NCBI GenBank assembly: GCA_948567375.1
Contig: OX419761.1
Location: 30,108,243-30,172,242, forward strand
From: Lunularia cruciata
Taxonomy: Eukaryota; Streptophyta; Marchantiopsida; Lunulariales; Lunulariaceae
Direction of reading: 5' to 3'
DNA: 64,000 bases
Shown: piece by piece, positions 32,284-43,460 of the stretch
Position numbering within the stretch: the stretch's first letter is position 1
How the letters are laid out: every line of letters starts with the position of its first letter
Translations under genes and position numbers: made by a program
Notes under the pieces: model-generated
Seen by the model: only the letters and a program-made list of their open reading frames with translations
Told to the model about the DNA's origin: nothing
Database searches by the model: none

Positions 32284-33760
32284 TCATGGTGCTGGTTTGG
32301 CATCCACCACCCCCATTGATGTTGGAACTTTTGCCTTCTTCTTCCTCTTGCTCCTTGTAGAACTCAAATCCCCCCTAAACTCCTTTCTCAAAGTAGGATT
32401 CAAAGCAATCAATTGGCCCACTGTGATGTTAGCCTTGTGACTACCAACATCCTCCAAGACATTGTAGTTCCATTGTTGCTTTGAGATCAAGAAGTTCTCC
32501 ATCCCCAAGTTCTTCCTTGGAGTCTTTGTTGTTGATGGTGTTGAAGTGCTTGTGCAAGTACTCCTAGTAGGCATAGGAGTATCTTGGCTAGGAGTAAATC
32601 CTTGAGAAGAGTGCACATCCTATGCAAAACAAGCTCTCTTCTTCTCTTGTGCCAAAAGCTCCAAATTAAGACTTTGGCGTTTGAGCACTCTCCCTTCTCA
32701 TACTTGATCTCAACCACATCTATAGATGTTATCCCCTTACCTTTTTTTGGATAAGGAGCCACTTGGGTTTCACTACCTCCCTCTTTCTCTCTATTGGCTC
32801 TCTCATAAGTCCTTCCTCCATGGTAAGTGGAATTTGGGCAATTCCTTTGGATATGGACTCTTCCTCCACAACCAAAACAATTTCTCTCATTGAAATTGTT
32901 GGTTGGTTGGCCTTCTCTATATGGATAACTTCCATAACTCCTAGGCCCTCTCCTCACATTCTGATCCACCTTTCTCTTCTCCCATAGTTGCACTACATTG
33001 ATCTTGAGATCTGCAAGTTATTTTGTGATGGTTTGAAGTGGATCCGTTGGTGGAGGTGCAAGAACAGGAGCAACTACTATTTGTGGTGCAACCCTTGCCA
33101 CCAAATTATCAAAAGTTCCACCATACTTGTAACTTTGAGGAGGATGCACAACCTCCTTCACCACCAAATCAGTCTCATCCCCTTCCAAACTCTCCTCCAT
33201 ACAAATTGCAATCTTGATAGCTTCAAACTTGGAAGAAGGTTTCTCATATCTCACATTGCTTCTAATTTGTGGTCTCAACCCTCTCCAAAAAAATTTGGTG
33301 AGCATGGCCCCCTATGCCAATCATAGAAGTCTCAACATCATCCCCACCCTTCCTCAACACTATGTGAAATCTGGAATCTAACTTTTCCACTCTTCCACAC
33401 AGACTCTCACTTTCTCTCCATCTCCTTGTTTGAGAAAAGTAACCTCACTCATCAATCTCTCATAACTCTCATCTGGAAGAAAGTTCTCAATGAGTGTTGA
33501 AGTTAAACTCTCCCAAGACTCTTCTTCCCCATCTCTCCTCTCTCTCTCACTTTTGGTATTCTAACTCATACCATGTAAGTGCTACATCCTCAAAGAAATC
33601 AAGTAATAATGAGACCCACTCATTCTTCCTCCTCTCATTGTTTCCTATGCAAGCTTTCTTGAAGTCTCTCACAAAGGCCTCCACATCTTCTCCATCCTTG
33701 CCAAAGAAAATTGGAAGCTTCCCTATCTTAATCCCTCACTATCTTTCTTTTCTCTCAATT
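32284..33760 (-). pseudogene. G2-M gag and CCHC knuckle
   Basis: Gag core at about 33340-33760 in decayed frames (LPIFFGKDGEDVEAFVRDFK, WVSLLLDFFEDVALTWYELE, ENFLPDESYERLMSEVTF) then 33018-33305 (FFWRGLRPQIRSNVRYEKPS). 32487-32993 holds the knuckle NCFGCGGRVHIQRNC (first Cys pair kept, third position H in VH) and a Lys/Glu-rich stretch. 32284-32616 is a low-complexity Thr/Ser linker that leads to the protease. Stops and frame shifts are common. Role: capsid and RNA packaging. Confidence 0.75.
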
Positions 33761-33959
33761 TTTTTTCTCTTTTCTTTTCTCTCACTCTATAACTAATAGA
33801 GTATATACATGACTAACACCATCTGAGAATAATCCACTCTAGGGAACACAAAAGGTTCAAGTTGCTCCAAGATTTCTATAGCAACATCAAATCCTAGAGT
33901 GCATATTAATCAAACTCTCATGAATAGTTTATCCATAAATTGAAAGATTATCTCCATCA

Positions 33960-34440
33960 CTAATCTTGAGAACTAGCTGATGAAGGTGGTAGTATTTCTG
34001 TAGTTGTACCAAGACTCTCTCCAAGATCCTTCACCAAAGTCTCCAAAAGTGCTTTTATTCCACTACACTCATATCTTTTTGGAAGTCCTTCCACTCCACA
34101 AACCACACGCAACTCATTGGTCTTAGATCTTCTCCCTCCTAATCTTGGTGAAGAAGGTCCAACATGCAAACCCAAGTCAAGTAAGCCTCTCCTTTCCCTC
34201 AATCTCTTGCTCTCAAAAGTCAATGGACATGAATTTTCCTTATGCCCTTCTCTCCACATAGAAAGCACTTAGACTCACTCTTTCCTCCAAGTGGTGTAGG
34301 TTTTTGGATCCTCTCAACACTCTCTTCAAATTCTATTCTAAACTCTTTTCTCCTCAAATTCACCCCTACAATCATCTCAAACCCTTGGGGAACCTTTCAT
34401 AGCATCAATTTCCACTCTTGGTGACCCTCCATATTGCCAA
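33960..34440 (-). pseudogene. G2-M N-terminal ORF with a zinc-knuckle-like motif
   Basis: Upstream of the gag core. The minus strand reads FRIEFEESVERIQKPTPLGG, then CFLCGEKG followed after a frame break by HKENSCP: together a CX2CX4HX4C pattern at about 34215-34265. 33960-34268 continues with KRYECSGIKALLETLVKDLG. A second knuckle ahead of the capsid domain is unusual for gypsy gag, which normally has the knuckle after capsid. It could be a separate ORF, a gag N-terminal domain, or a rearranged piece. Function unknown. Confidence 0.45.
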
Positions 34441-35282
34441 TATGAGTTTAAACACTCAAACATACTTTTTGTTGCTCTCACACTCCTCATACATGAAATC
34501 TAAACTCTATAGAATTGACCCTTCCTCACAATGTCAGTCAAATCTCACAATTGGTATCTTATAGTCCTTTAAAATTTTTCACAGTTTATCACAACTTTAG
34601 GGTGTTCTTCCTTGCAAAATTTCAGATCTTTTCATCAAGTTATTTGGCCTATGGACCTTTCTATTTAGCACACATATTTCAGATTTGGTCTGAAAACCAC
34701 CCCCTCACTTTAAAAACTTATAACACTTTGCTCAACATTTATCTCTGTCTACATTTTGTGTCAACAAGTAGAATTAAATGTAGAATAAAATGTACTGAAT
34801 TTTCTTGGAAATTTTCATTACAATATACTGAAAATTGAAGAAATGGCAGACTTTGTACAATTTCCCAAAGAGCATGCAATTGAGGGAACAATTTGCCCTA
34901 TCAACTTTCAAAAATTCTAGCCCGGTGTGCATAGCAACTCTCACAATAATTTCAAATGTACTAACTGAAGGATAACCCAAGCTATCATGTGTAGAAATTT
35001 TAAGTCCAAATCCCAAACTTGAGATTTTGCCCAAAATCACCTTAATCCCCAAAATCTGCAATCCACCTCACACAATCTCTCCAAATCCTCTCAAGTGTAC
35101 AAGATGTACAAAATCACCTGAAAGACATCATAATGAACTACAGTGTAAACAAATGGGTCCAAATTCTCTTACATAAGTTCAGCCCTCTCATCCCCTAAAG
35201 TTCTCTCCAAGTGAGCTCTCATAGCCTCCTTCTATCTAATATAGAATTGTACGCGGAACATTATCTTGCCTTCTAGAGAGGT
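34441..35282 (-). other. G2-M 5' leader, no gene
   Basis: About 0.84 kb of AT-rich sequence between the primer site and the first gag-like ORF. Only short stop-bounded frames occur. I see no promoter, repeat or RNA gene in it. Confidence 0.5.
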
Positions 35283-35299
35283 CCCGGCAACAAAACCAA
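35283..35299 (-). other. G2-M primer-binding site
   Basis: Minus strand TTTGGTTTTGTTGCCGGG, three bases after the LTR end. It resembles the GGCGCCGTTGCCGGGG-type sites of plant Tat/Athila gypsy elements and differs from the tRNA-Met site used by CHR and COP. Confidence 0.65.
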
Positions 35300-35302
35300 A
35301 AA

Positions 35303-35993
35303 TGTGAGTCGGCCTATCTCTCACTAAAGATGAACCTCAAACGGCTATTATAGTAGTGCACCATGGACTAAGAAGGCAAAGAACTCCAACTCCATCATAC
35401 TCCTCCAAGGCTAACACTCCAATACTCAAGACATTGATCACTAGAGAACTCAATGAGAGAGAGATAGTTGCAAATGAAAGGATGATGAGCACTTCCTCAC
35501 CCCTTGTTTATATACTTGTGAAATATTTATGCATCAAAGTTACTAATTACTGGAGTAACTCAAGTTATTAGGCTAAAAGTCAAGTAAAGTCAAAAAGTAT
35601 AAAGGAATATCTATCCACATGGGCATATTCCACTGAGCATGTGATCTTATCTTGACCCAACCACTAAGTCAAGGATTCCTTCACATGGGCTATCCTTGGA
35701 CTATAGAAAAATCCAAAACAAAAAGGCTTGCAGGCCCAAGAGTTCTCAACTCTTTCCTCAAAGCCGAACACCTAGGAATAATACCAAGTCAACACCCTAG
35801 AATCCAAAATAGTGGTGTTCATCTTTTCCACTTCCTCTAAAGTAAGGTCCCCTCTATCTTAGCTATGACTAACTTTAGTAATCATGACTAATGTAGAACC
35901 ACCCTTTATCTCTATATAAATAATATCTCTCAAGTACTTGTAAAACCAAGCTAAATATCACAATACCACACACATGCACAAATGGGTGTTATA
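35303..35993 (-). repeat. G2-M 5' LTR
   Basis: 691 bp, plus-strand ends TGTGAGTCGG and GGTGTTATA (the last from GTGTTACA by one transition). Near identical to 19467-20157. A TATA-like TATATAAA is readable on its transcribed strand about 320 bp before the LTR end (minus strand near 35505). Confidence 0.9.
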
Positions 35994-35997
35994 GTTC

Positions 35998-36347
35998 AAG
36001 ATAAGATCATATGCTTAGTGGAATATGCCCATGTGGATAGATATTCCTTTAATATTTTTGATTTTACTTGACTTTTAGCCTAGTAACTTGAGTTACTCTA
36101 GTAATTAGTAACTTTTGTGCATAATTATTTCACAAGTATATAAACTAAGGATGAGGAGGTACTCATTATCTTTTCATTTGTAACTTTCTCTCTCTCATTG
36201 AGTTCTCTAATGAGCAATGTCTTGAGTCTTGGAGTGTTAGCCTTGGAGGAGTATGATGGAGTTGAGGTTCCTTGCCTTCTTAGTCCATGGTACGCTACCA
36301 TAATAGCCATCAGAGGTTCATCTTGAGTGAGAGACAGGCCGACTCAA
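35998..36347 (+). repeat. G2-P 3' LTR, second part
   Basis: Continues the LTR broken at 19466: AAGATAAGATCATATGC onward to GGCCGACTCAAA. TATATAAA at 36137-36144 is the likely TATA box. With 19126-19466 it totals 691 bp. Confidence 0.88.
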
Positions 36348-36470
36348 AGGAGCTTCTTTGGAGGAGTTCCTCTTTGTATATATAATAAAGAGAAGGTGCT
36401 CTTGTGGAGCATCGGATGCTTGAGTGTGAAATATGTGTTTTCTCTTTGCTCTTATTCTCAGAGTATTACA
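36348..36470 (+). other. Short unassigned fragment ending TATTACA
   Basis: About 120 bp between the G2-P LTR and CHR-3. It contains TATATATAATAAAGAG (TATA-like and AATAAA) and ends in TTACA directly before CHR protease sequence. It looks like the last part of another LTR, perhaps of the element that carried G2-P into CHR-3. Confidence 0.4.
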
Positions 36471-39400
36471 GAAGTAGGATTTGGAGTGTATGAGGTTTAT
36501 AATGGCATTTCTACACTATAATGTCATTCTAGGTCTACCTTGGCTTTAACATCATAAGGTTATATTTGTTTGTAATCAATGACAAATTCAAGTACAACAC
36601 CAAGGTAAAAAAATTTTGTGAGGTTTATGGCACCTTTGAGTAAGACACCTAAGAATAGTCAGTCCCAAAATGGGAATTTTTTCAAGAAAGTAGCCATAGA
36701 GCAAGTTTGAAGGAAAATAAATTCCATAATGGGAAGTTTGTTAATAAAGCAGCCATATAGCAGGCTTTGGAGGAGAATAAGTTTGTTTTTGCAATGTGGA
36801 TCAAACCAATTGTGCATGGAGGATCTAAGGAGGACCAAAAGGCTCATCAAGCAATGGTTGATCATACTCCAAGAGTTTTTAGATGTATTTCCAAATAATC
36901 TGCCAAAGGGATTACCCTCTAATTGTGGTATGCCTTTCAAGATTGAATTATTGCCAAGAAGTACTCCAATGAGTGGACCAATCTATCGTCTCTCACCAAA
37001 GGAGTTCGATGCACTTCAAACAACACTAATGGAGTTGTTGGAGAAGAATTTCATACAATATAGTACATTTTCTTGGGGAGTATTGATACTATTTGTTATA
37101 AGAAGGATGGAGGACTTTTCTTTTTTATTGATTATTGTGGTCTCAATAAACATGCAATAAAGAATATATATCCTTTGTCTTGAATTGATGACTTGCTCAA
37201 TCAATTGAGTGGAGCACAATACTTCTCCAAGTTGGATCTCCAAAGTGATCATTGGCAAAACCTATTGATAAAGAAGATGTGCAAAAGATTGCTTTTTCCA
37301 CAAGGTAAAGGTATTTTGAGTGGAGAGTTTTGTCTTTTGGACTCACTAAAGCTCTAGTAGTCTTCATGGATCAGATGTATTGAGTGTTGGATGGATTATT
37401 GGATCAGTACATGGGGGAGTTCTTGGATGATTTTTTAAAATATAGCAAAGGTAGAATATGCAAATCATGTGCAAGAAGTCCTAAGATTACTACGTCAGTG
37501 GAAGTTTTATTACAAGAAGTCAAAGTGTGTCTTTTGGCATAAGGAAGTTACCTTCTTGGGTCACAAGATCTCATTGGGGGGATCAAGATAGAAGAGGAGA
37601 AAATCAAGGCCACTACTTATTAGCCTACTCCAAAGGATGCTACAAAATTGTAGGCATTGAATGGATTGGCAAGTTTTTCCAATGGTTCATTTACTACTAT
37701 GCTCATGTGGCCGCACCATTGATAAACCTCTCGGAGAAGAACTCAAGCTTTCAGTGGACCACCAAGCACAAAGAAGCATTCCAAAAGCTGAAACATATGG
37801 TGCCTTCAAGACCCATTCTTCAACCATATGACCCTCAACTACCTTGTGTGGTTGATTTTGATGCTTCTAACTTTGCAATTAGAGTCTTGTTATAGCAAGA
37901 ATTCCTAGATAGGTTATATACCATTGCATTTGTGTCTCACCAACTAAATACTATAGAAAGGTTTACTCTATTTGAGATCAAGAATAACTAGCAATGGTAT
38001 ATGCCACCAAGGTATGGAGTCATTATCTCTTGGAGAAACAAGTGATGATGCAAACCAATCACAAACTCTTGTTGTAGACATTACATTTGAAGCACATGAA
38101 GAATCAACATCATTGATGGGAGGAACAATTATAATTATTTAATATCAAACTTGAGTACAAACTTGGTTGCCTTATCACAATGACTTGATTTGAATTCTCT
38201 TCCTCTCATCATGGTAGCAATTATAGTGATGTCAGTTTACTCCAAAGTCCAGGTCAAGTTTGGGACAGCTTTGCAACAAGATTCCTTCTTTCAGATGGTA
38301 TAAGGTTATTTTACAACATGCTACAAGGAATAGAACACCTTCTCCTTCAAGGAGTGCCTTCTATTCTATGAGAACTAGATCTATGATCCAGCCAAGGATG
38401 ATCTCTCACTTGTGCACCTTCAAGAAGCCCATGACTTACCAATCATTGGTCACATGGGTGTGGACAAGATCTTGGGTACCTTCAAACACCAATGGTGGTG
38501 GCTCAACATGGCACAAGATGTTCAAGATTTTGTCCAATCTTGTGAGAGCTTCCAATGCAACAAGGCTAGCAAAACCTAAACCCGAGTGGACTCTTTCAAC
38601 CACTTCCCATTCCATCTGCTCAATGGTAACACATGAGCTTAGAGCTCATTACATCCTTGCCAATACAAAGCAAAGTCACAAAGTAATTGGGGTGTTTGTG
38701 GATAAGCTTAGTAAGTAAATCTATTTGGCACTAACCTTTAATACCATAAATGCTCCAAAATTGGCATAGATCTACTTCAACAATGTCTTCAAGCATCATG
38801 GCATACCTCGTGTATTCATCTCCGACCATGACCCTTGATTCATTGGAAAATTTTGGCAAGCATTCTTCCAGATACTTGGCACCAAGCTTGCTTTGTCCAT
38901 GGCCTATAATCCTTAAACTAATAAACAAACCAAACATGCAAATTGCACCTTGGAGGATATACTTTATGTCTTTGTCAATGTTCACCATACCAATTAGGAT
39001 GAATGTCTTGTAGTTATTGAGTTTTCATATAGTAATTCCAAACAAGCAAGCACCGGATTTTTTCCTTTCTTCCTTAATTTTGGCCAAGACTCACTTGTTC
39101 TAGATTCCCTTCTTGCTCCTCCTCCATCTGATGTCCATCATACTTCTACCTTCTTGATCACCATATCCCAATCCCTCCAACAAGCCAAATCTCATCTCCT
39201 TATTGCTTAGAAAGCTATATGCGGACCACTATCATCATGATCTCACCTTTCAACTCAATGATAAGGTCATGCTCTCCTCTGGTAACTTACACCTTGACTA
39301 CACCTAGTAACTTGATACCCAAGTCCATAAACTTGCTCCTAATTGGATATCATCCAAATCATTTCTCTTGTTGTTTATCAACTTGCCTTGCCTTGTCATA

Positions 39401-39700
39401 TGCACATCCATCCCCTATCTTTCATGTTTCCAAGTTGAAACCCTTTGTTCCTAATCTATATCCTTTTTCCTTTTGTGTCCAACCTCCTCCTCCCATCCTT
39501 ATCAATGATCATGAGGAGTATCAAGTTGATTGTATCCTTGAGCATCACCACATTCAACAAGACCGCCAACAACATACAAAGCACCAAGTCCTTTAGAAAT
39601 AATATCCCTTTCATGATGCCACTTAGGAGCATCTTCTCATCTCCAAAATACACAAACTGCCATCTAAGAGTTTGAAGCTTCAATGGTGGCAAGGACATCA
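36471..39700 (+). pseudogene. CHR-3 pol: protease end to chromodomain
   Basis: Domains in order: protease end near 36480-36600; two repeat-linker units near 36660-36775; RT entry [19 protein letters not shown] (36729-37160); an RT palm too decayed to show its catalytic FLDD cleanly; RNase H region [18 protein letters not shown] and [14 protein letters not shown] (37527-37895); integrase zinc and core remnants (38260-38718, KVIGVFVDKLSK; 38750-39013); and a chromodomain tail 39219-39675 (DHEEYQVDCILEHHHIQQ, partly readable). Many stops and frame shifts. The live family would replicate through RNA and target heterochromatin via the chromodomain. Confidence 0.8.
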
Positions 39701-39721
39701 CCAACTAGCAGTGGAGGAATA

Positions 39722-40188
39722 TATAATAATATGGAGTTTATCAGTAAGTTAGTCAAGGCTAACAAAGTTGCAAATTAGTCTAAAATATTCTAAAAGTATC
39801 TAAGAAGCTACTTGGTACCTTCCAAGTATTGGGTAACATGCATGCAAAGTGATGACTTCTAGGAGAAATTTTCTTGGGAATCTTTCCAGCTAGCTTAGCT
39901 TGCACCCCAAGTAAATAGCTTCTACAAGGAAGCCTCTTGGGAAGCTTCTAACTAGCTTAGTTTCATGCCAAGTAGATGACTACTAGAAGGAAGCTTCTTG
40001 AGGAGCTTCTTGGTTAACTTGGCTTGCATTCCAAGAAGGCGGCCTTAGGAAGCTTCTCAAGAGCCTTATATGTTCCCTATAAAAACCAAAGCCCAAGCTC
40101 ATGCTTGGTATTCAAAATTTCCCTCATTCAAGTGTCCCAATGTGATCTTTTGTTCTCCTATTTCTCTCCTTAGTCTTGGTCTTTTACA
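39722..40188 (+). repeat. CHR-3 3' LTR
   Basis: 467 bp, start TATAATAATATGG (from TGTAACAATATGG by transitions) to GTCTTTTACA. The heat-shock-like palindromes are worn but visible (GGAAGCTTCTTGAGGAGCTTC). Followed by CTTAG and MET-2. Confidence 0.85.
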
Positions 40189-40650
40189 CTTAGTCTATTT
40201 AGGATGCAACTAGAGGACATATAGAGCTTGCATTTAGAGTAAAAGGAGTTTTCTACTCTAAGTGTGGTGCCCACATTTTTTGTTTTTTTTTTAGAATAAA
40301 GGAAAAGAAGTGTATAGAGAAGTTGGATTGCGCCTGTATGGCCGAAGAAGGCGAAGAAAAGAGTCTTTGGGTTGAAACCCGAAGTAAAGTGACTTTGGGT
40401 CATAAGGCAAAGTACTTGGAAATGCCCTGTCAGCATACAATACAAAGTAAATTGTCTTTGGATCGGGGGGAGCTCAACCCGAGGCGAAGACAGTCTAACA
40501 ACCTTTCGTCAGGGCGAGAAATTCAAGAAGGGGCCATTTCAAAATTGGCGGCTCATACGCGCAAAGGTTGATTGATAGTGACAGGTGCATACCGGAGGTG
40601 TGATTTCTTGGTAGAAACTCAAAGTGACGGAAGACGAAGAAGCATAACTC

Positions 40651-40680
40651 TATAAAAATTGAAACTACAACGACGAAATG
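40651..40680 (+). promoter_or_regulatory. TATA-like box directly upstream of the LCC gene
   Basis: TATAAAAA at 40651-40658, 20 bp before the ATG at 40678. The same box sits at the same place in LCC-1 and LCC-2. The spacing is short for a TATA-driven leader, so the true start of transcription may differ or the match may be fortuitous. Confidence 0.35.
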
Positions 40681-43251
40681 TCGAGCAATTTTCCTTTGCC
40701 ATTGAGGAGTTGTCTTGCAGGTGATCGGGATAAGGGAAATAGAGTTGGACTTGTGGTAGTGCGTAAGGAAGAAGTCGCGAGAGTGAAATCGAGAGAAAGT
40801 GAGAAAGCAGAAGAGATGGGAAGAGGGAAGAAGAACTCCAAATTTGTAGTGAGAAATCATGCGATTTGGAGATTAGATGTGATAGCAAGGATCAAAGTCT
40901 TGAGCCGACTTCGGATCACCTTTCTGGCATGGAACTAGAATGTAAGTTTTCCAGGATTCATGACAGAAATCATCGAGAGTAAGTGTCTCGATGGACCCAA
41001 GGAAGAAGGGAAGAGAGGAAATCCGGCTTGCTGGACAGAGTCGGACTGGAGACTTGTACTCAGGAAGGAGGCGGGCTCGGAGCAGGGAGCCACGTTCTTG
41101 GGGAAAGGAGAGATAGCCCAAGAAACTCAGGAGGTGAGAGATGCCTTCTCGTCAAAGAGAACAAAGAATGGGTACAAGGTTGAGAGTTACAAGGATCCAG
41201 TGAAGAGAGGGATTGTGAGTGCTCTCATGGCAATTTTGAAGCCGGAGAGAACAACTTATGTGATGAAACACCAAGCGGTGTTCTTCCATAAGTTGTTTGC
41301 AGGAGAGCCTATAAATTGGGCGAGGTGTTTTCACGGGAGAACGAGGCAGATAGTGTGGAATTCACGGGATAAGTCACCTCCACATTACATTGTGCCGTTT
41401 GCAGCACACTTCTACCTCGGGCTCAATTTGCTGAACTCGGCGGAGCAGAATTGGATGGTGTCGCACTTCCATCCTGATGTGCGGAAGGAGGTCAATGTTG
41501 AGGAGCAGCAATATATTCTCCAAATCCGGAGCACGGACGACTACTACGCAAAGACAAGGAAAAACATGGAGGTCATAGTGAGTACCCCGACAAAGAAGAG
41601 GACTCGGCAAGCATAAGCCGAAGAAAACAAGAAACCTCGGAAGATGCAGAGAAGTAACCCAAGGCAAGGAATGGTGGTAATTGAGTCAGAAGATGAAGAC
41701 TCAGAAGGCGAGGCCAAGCTCAAAACGGAGGACTCGGAGCATGAGGAGGAACCTGAGCTGACACTGCAAAGCGGAGATATGAGTAGTGATAGTGAGGATG
41801 GTGGAGAGATGACCTCGGCGCCAGCGGCTGAAGAATATGAAGAAGAAGTGCAAGCCGAGGTAGAAGCCGAAGACAATACAGCGCTGGAAGACGAAGTACC
41901 GGTGCCAGAGGACAAGAAGATCGCAGTGCAACAAGGAGTTTGCTCGCGACAAAAGGCAAAGTGTGAGGCGGGGCCAAGTCGAGTGAAGGCAAAGGTAGAA
42001 GAAAGCTCGGGCAGTGAGGCATCAATCCCGATACAAAGACTCCAGAGAAGAAGGCGAGTATCAGGAGAACATGAGGAGAAAAGAGAGACCACTCCGCGGG
42101 AGGAGGAAGTTGCCAGTGATGGAGTGGAGTACCTGCGAGAGGTAGTGTGCCTGTTGTTGGTAAAGTTGGACCAGAAGAAGAAGGAGATGCAGTCGACTTG
42201 TCCTGAGGTAAAGACTGTATTGCAGGTGGTAGCAAGATTAGAAGAAGAGAACTTGGAGTTGAAGAGGAGTGTAACCCGAGGTGAGGAGGAGAAAGAAGTA
42301 CTACGAGCAAAGGCAGTAGAGAGAAGTCAGGTAATCAAAGACCTGAAGAGAGAAGTGATCTATTGAGAGGATCTTGCGAGGAAGAGTGACATCGCACGAG
42401 AGAGACAGGTAGCTGAATATGAAATCTTGAAGCAGCAGTTTGTTGATTCAAGAGTAGAGCTTATTCATGCTATGGCGAGGGTAGCAGCAAAGGATCAAGA
42501 GCTCAATAGAGTGATGGAGCGTATGGAGGAGAAGAAGCAACTCTGGCAACAAGAGTTGGCTGCGCGGTGTAGAGAAGAAGAGATATTACGAGAGTTACTT
42601 CGTAATCAGGAGGAGAAGGTTGTCCAGAAAGAGAAGGAGAAGGAGTCAATGAAAGCCAAATTCGAGGAAGAATTGGCAATGTACAGAGAGGAATGGCTTG
42701 CAGATCGGGAACAAGAAAGGAAGACAAGATTGGAGCCATTGCAGGAGATAGTCCTTAGGGTAAACGCGATGTTAAGTACAGAGGCCAACGTTTGAATTGA
42801 AGAAGCGCGTCTGCACAAGTTGAAGTTGTTGGTGCAGGAGACAAGGCAAAGACAAGCAAAGGACACGGAGATGAATGCCTTGTTAATAAAATTAAGAAAT
42901 CGTGTAGATAGAAAGGTTTTGGAGGTAGAGGATAACATTTCAATTAGATTAGACTTAGTGAAAGTAGAGCTAGAAAAACTTTGGAAAGATGTTAAAGCAA
43001 AACCCGAAGTAGATAATGTAGGAGTCCAAATGTCTTTGGAGTTACCATTAGAGACATTAGAGAAGAGTGGGTCGGGAGATAAGGAGATAAATAGATTACC
43101 CACTAGTGAAATTTCAGATCAGGAAAGAGAATTGCTGGATTTGGTAGAGGAAGTAGGAGATCTGAAACCCAAGGAAAAAATGATAGGAAGTAAGATTACT
43201 TCGGGTTTGGGTGTGAAATCCGAGGAAGAAGTAGACATCGGATTGGAGTAG
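40678..43251 (+). pseudogene. LCC-4 acidic coiled-coil protein gene: one frame with four stops
   Basis: 858 codons in a single frame from ATG 40678 to TAG 43249-43251, interrupted only by stops at about 40936 (TAG), 41614 (TAA), 42364 (TGA) and 42793 (TGA). Three of these match Trp or Arg codons in sister copies. Layout by codon: 1-90 basic N-terminus; about 95-300 globular (CWTESDWRLVLRKEAG, YVMKHQAVFFHKLFAG, INWARCFHGRTRQ, HYIVPFAAHFYLGLNLL); 300-330 basic; 330-470 Glu/Asp/Ser-rich acid region with SDSED runs; 470-760 heptad-rich coiled coil; 760-858 tail (LETLEKSGSGDKEINRL). No retroviral enzyme motif. Related to no family I can name; the mid region faintly recalls plant mobile-domain proteins (speculative). 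Confidence 0.75.
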
Positions 43252-43366
43252 TAACCGATTTGAGATTTGAAGGGGCAGATATGAAGAAGTGCATTGTCAT
43301 TTTGGATCGCAGGTTAGAACAGTTTTTGAAGAACGGTATAGTTGTTAGAACTGTCGATTGCTTCAC

Positions 43367-43460
43367 TATTTAAGAGTGGCATTTGCAGTCAGATGTTGTT
43401 TAGTGCTCATTATTTCTGAGAATAGATAAAGCAAAGTGTTGTGAAGCAGTGCTTGTCGCT
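43367..43460 (+). promoter_or_regulatory. LTR-type promoter and R region of LCC-4
   Basis: TATTTAAG at 43367-43374 follows the gene stop by about 115 bp and is conserved in all six units (for example 4022, 7599, 14512, 49339; minus strand 54848-54855). A conserved stretch with AATAGATAAAGCAAAG about 55 bp downstream resembles a polyadenylation region, as in an LTR R segment. So transcription of a genomic RNA would begin after the gene, placing the gene in U3. Confidence 0.6.

Larger units (their letters stand above)
19467..35993 (-). mobile_element. G2-M: full-length Ty3/gypsy element carrying MET
   Basis: Two 691-bp LTRs (19467-20157 and 35303-35993) bracket a minus-strand element of about 7.8 kb once MET (22678-31361) is removed. 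Order: 5' LTR, primer site, 0.85-kb leader, N-terminal Zn-finger-like ORF, gag, CCHC, protease, RT, RNase H, integrase, purine tract, 3' LTR. It sits inside the LTR of G2-P; flanks are GTTT (19463-19466) and GTTC (35994-35997), a probable 4-bp duplication with one transition. The two LTRs are close but not identical. Confidence 0.88.
36471..40188 (+). mobile_element. CHR-3: 3' part of a decayed chromovirus
   Basis: Starts inside the protease (GATTTGGAGTGTATGAGG) and runs through RT, RNase H, integrase and chromodomain to a 3' LTR at 39722-40188. More mutated than CHR-4. The right flank (40189 on) is MET-2, so CHR-3 inserted in MET-2; its left half is lost. Confidence 0.85.

Noticed and set aside
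41720-42310. Leu/Pro/Ser-rich 196-codon minus-strand frame with membrane-like composition
   Set aside because: Antisense of the Glu-rich acidic and coiled-coil region; antisense of GAR/GAG codons gives Leu/Ser/Pro. Not a membrane protein.
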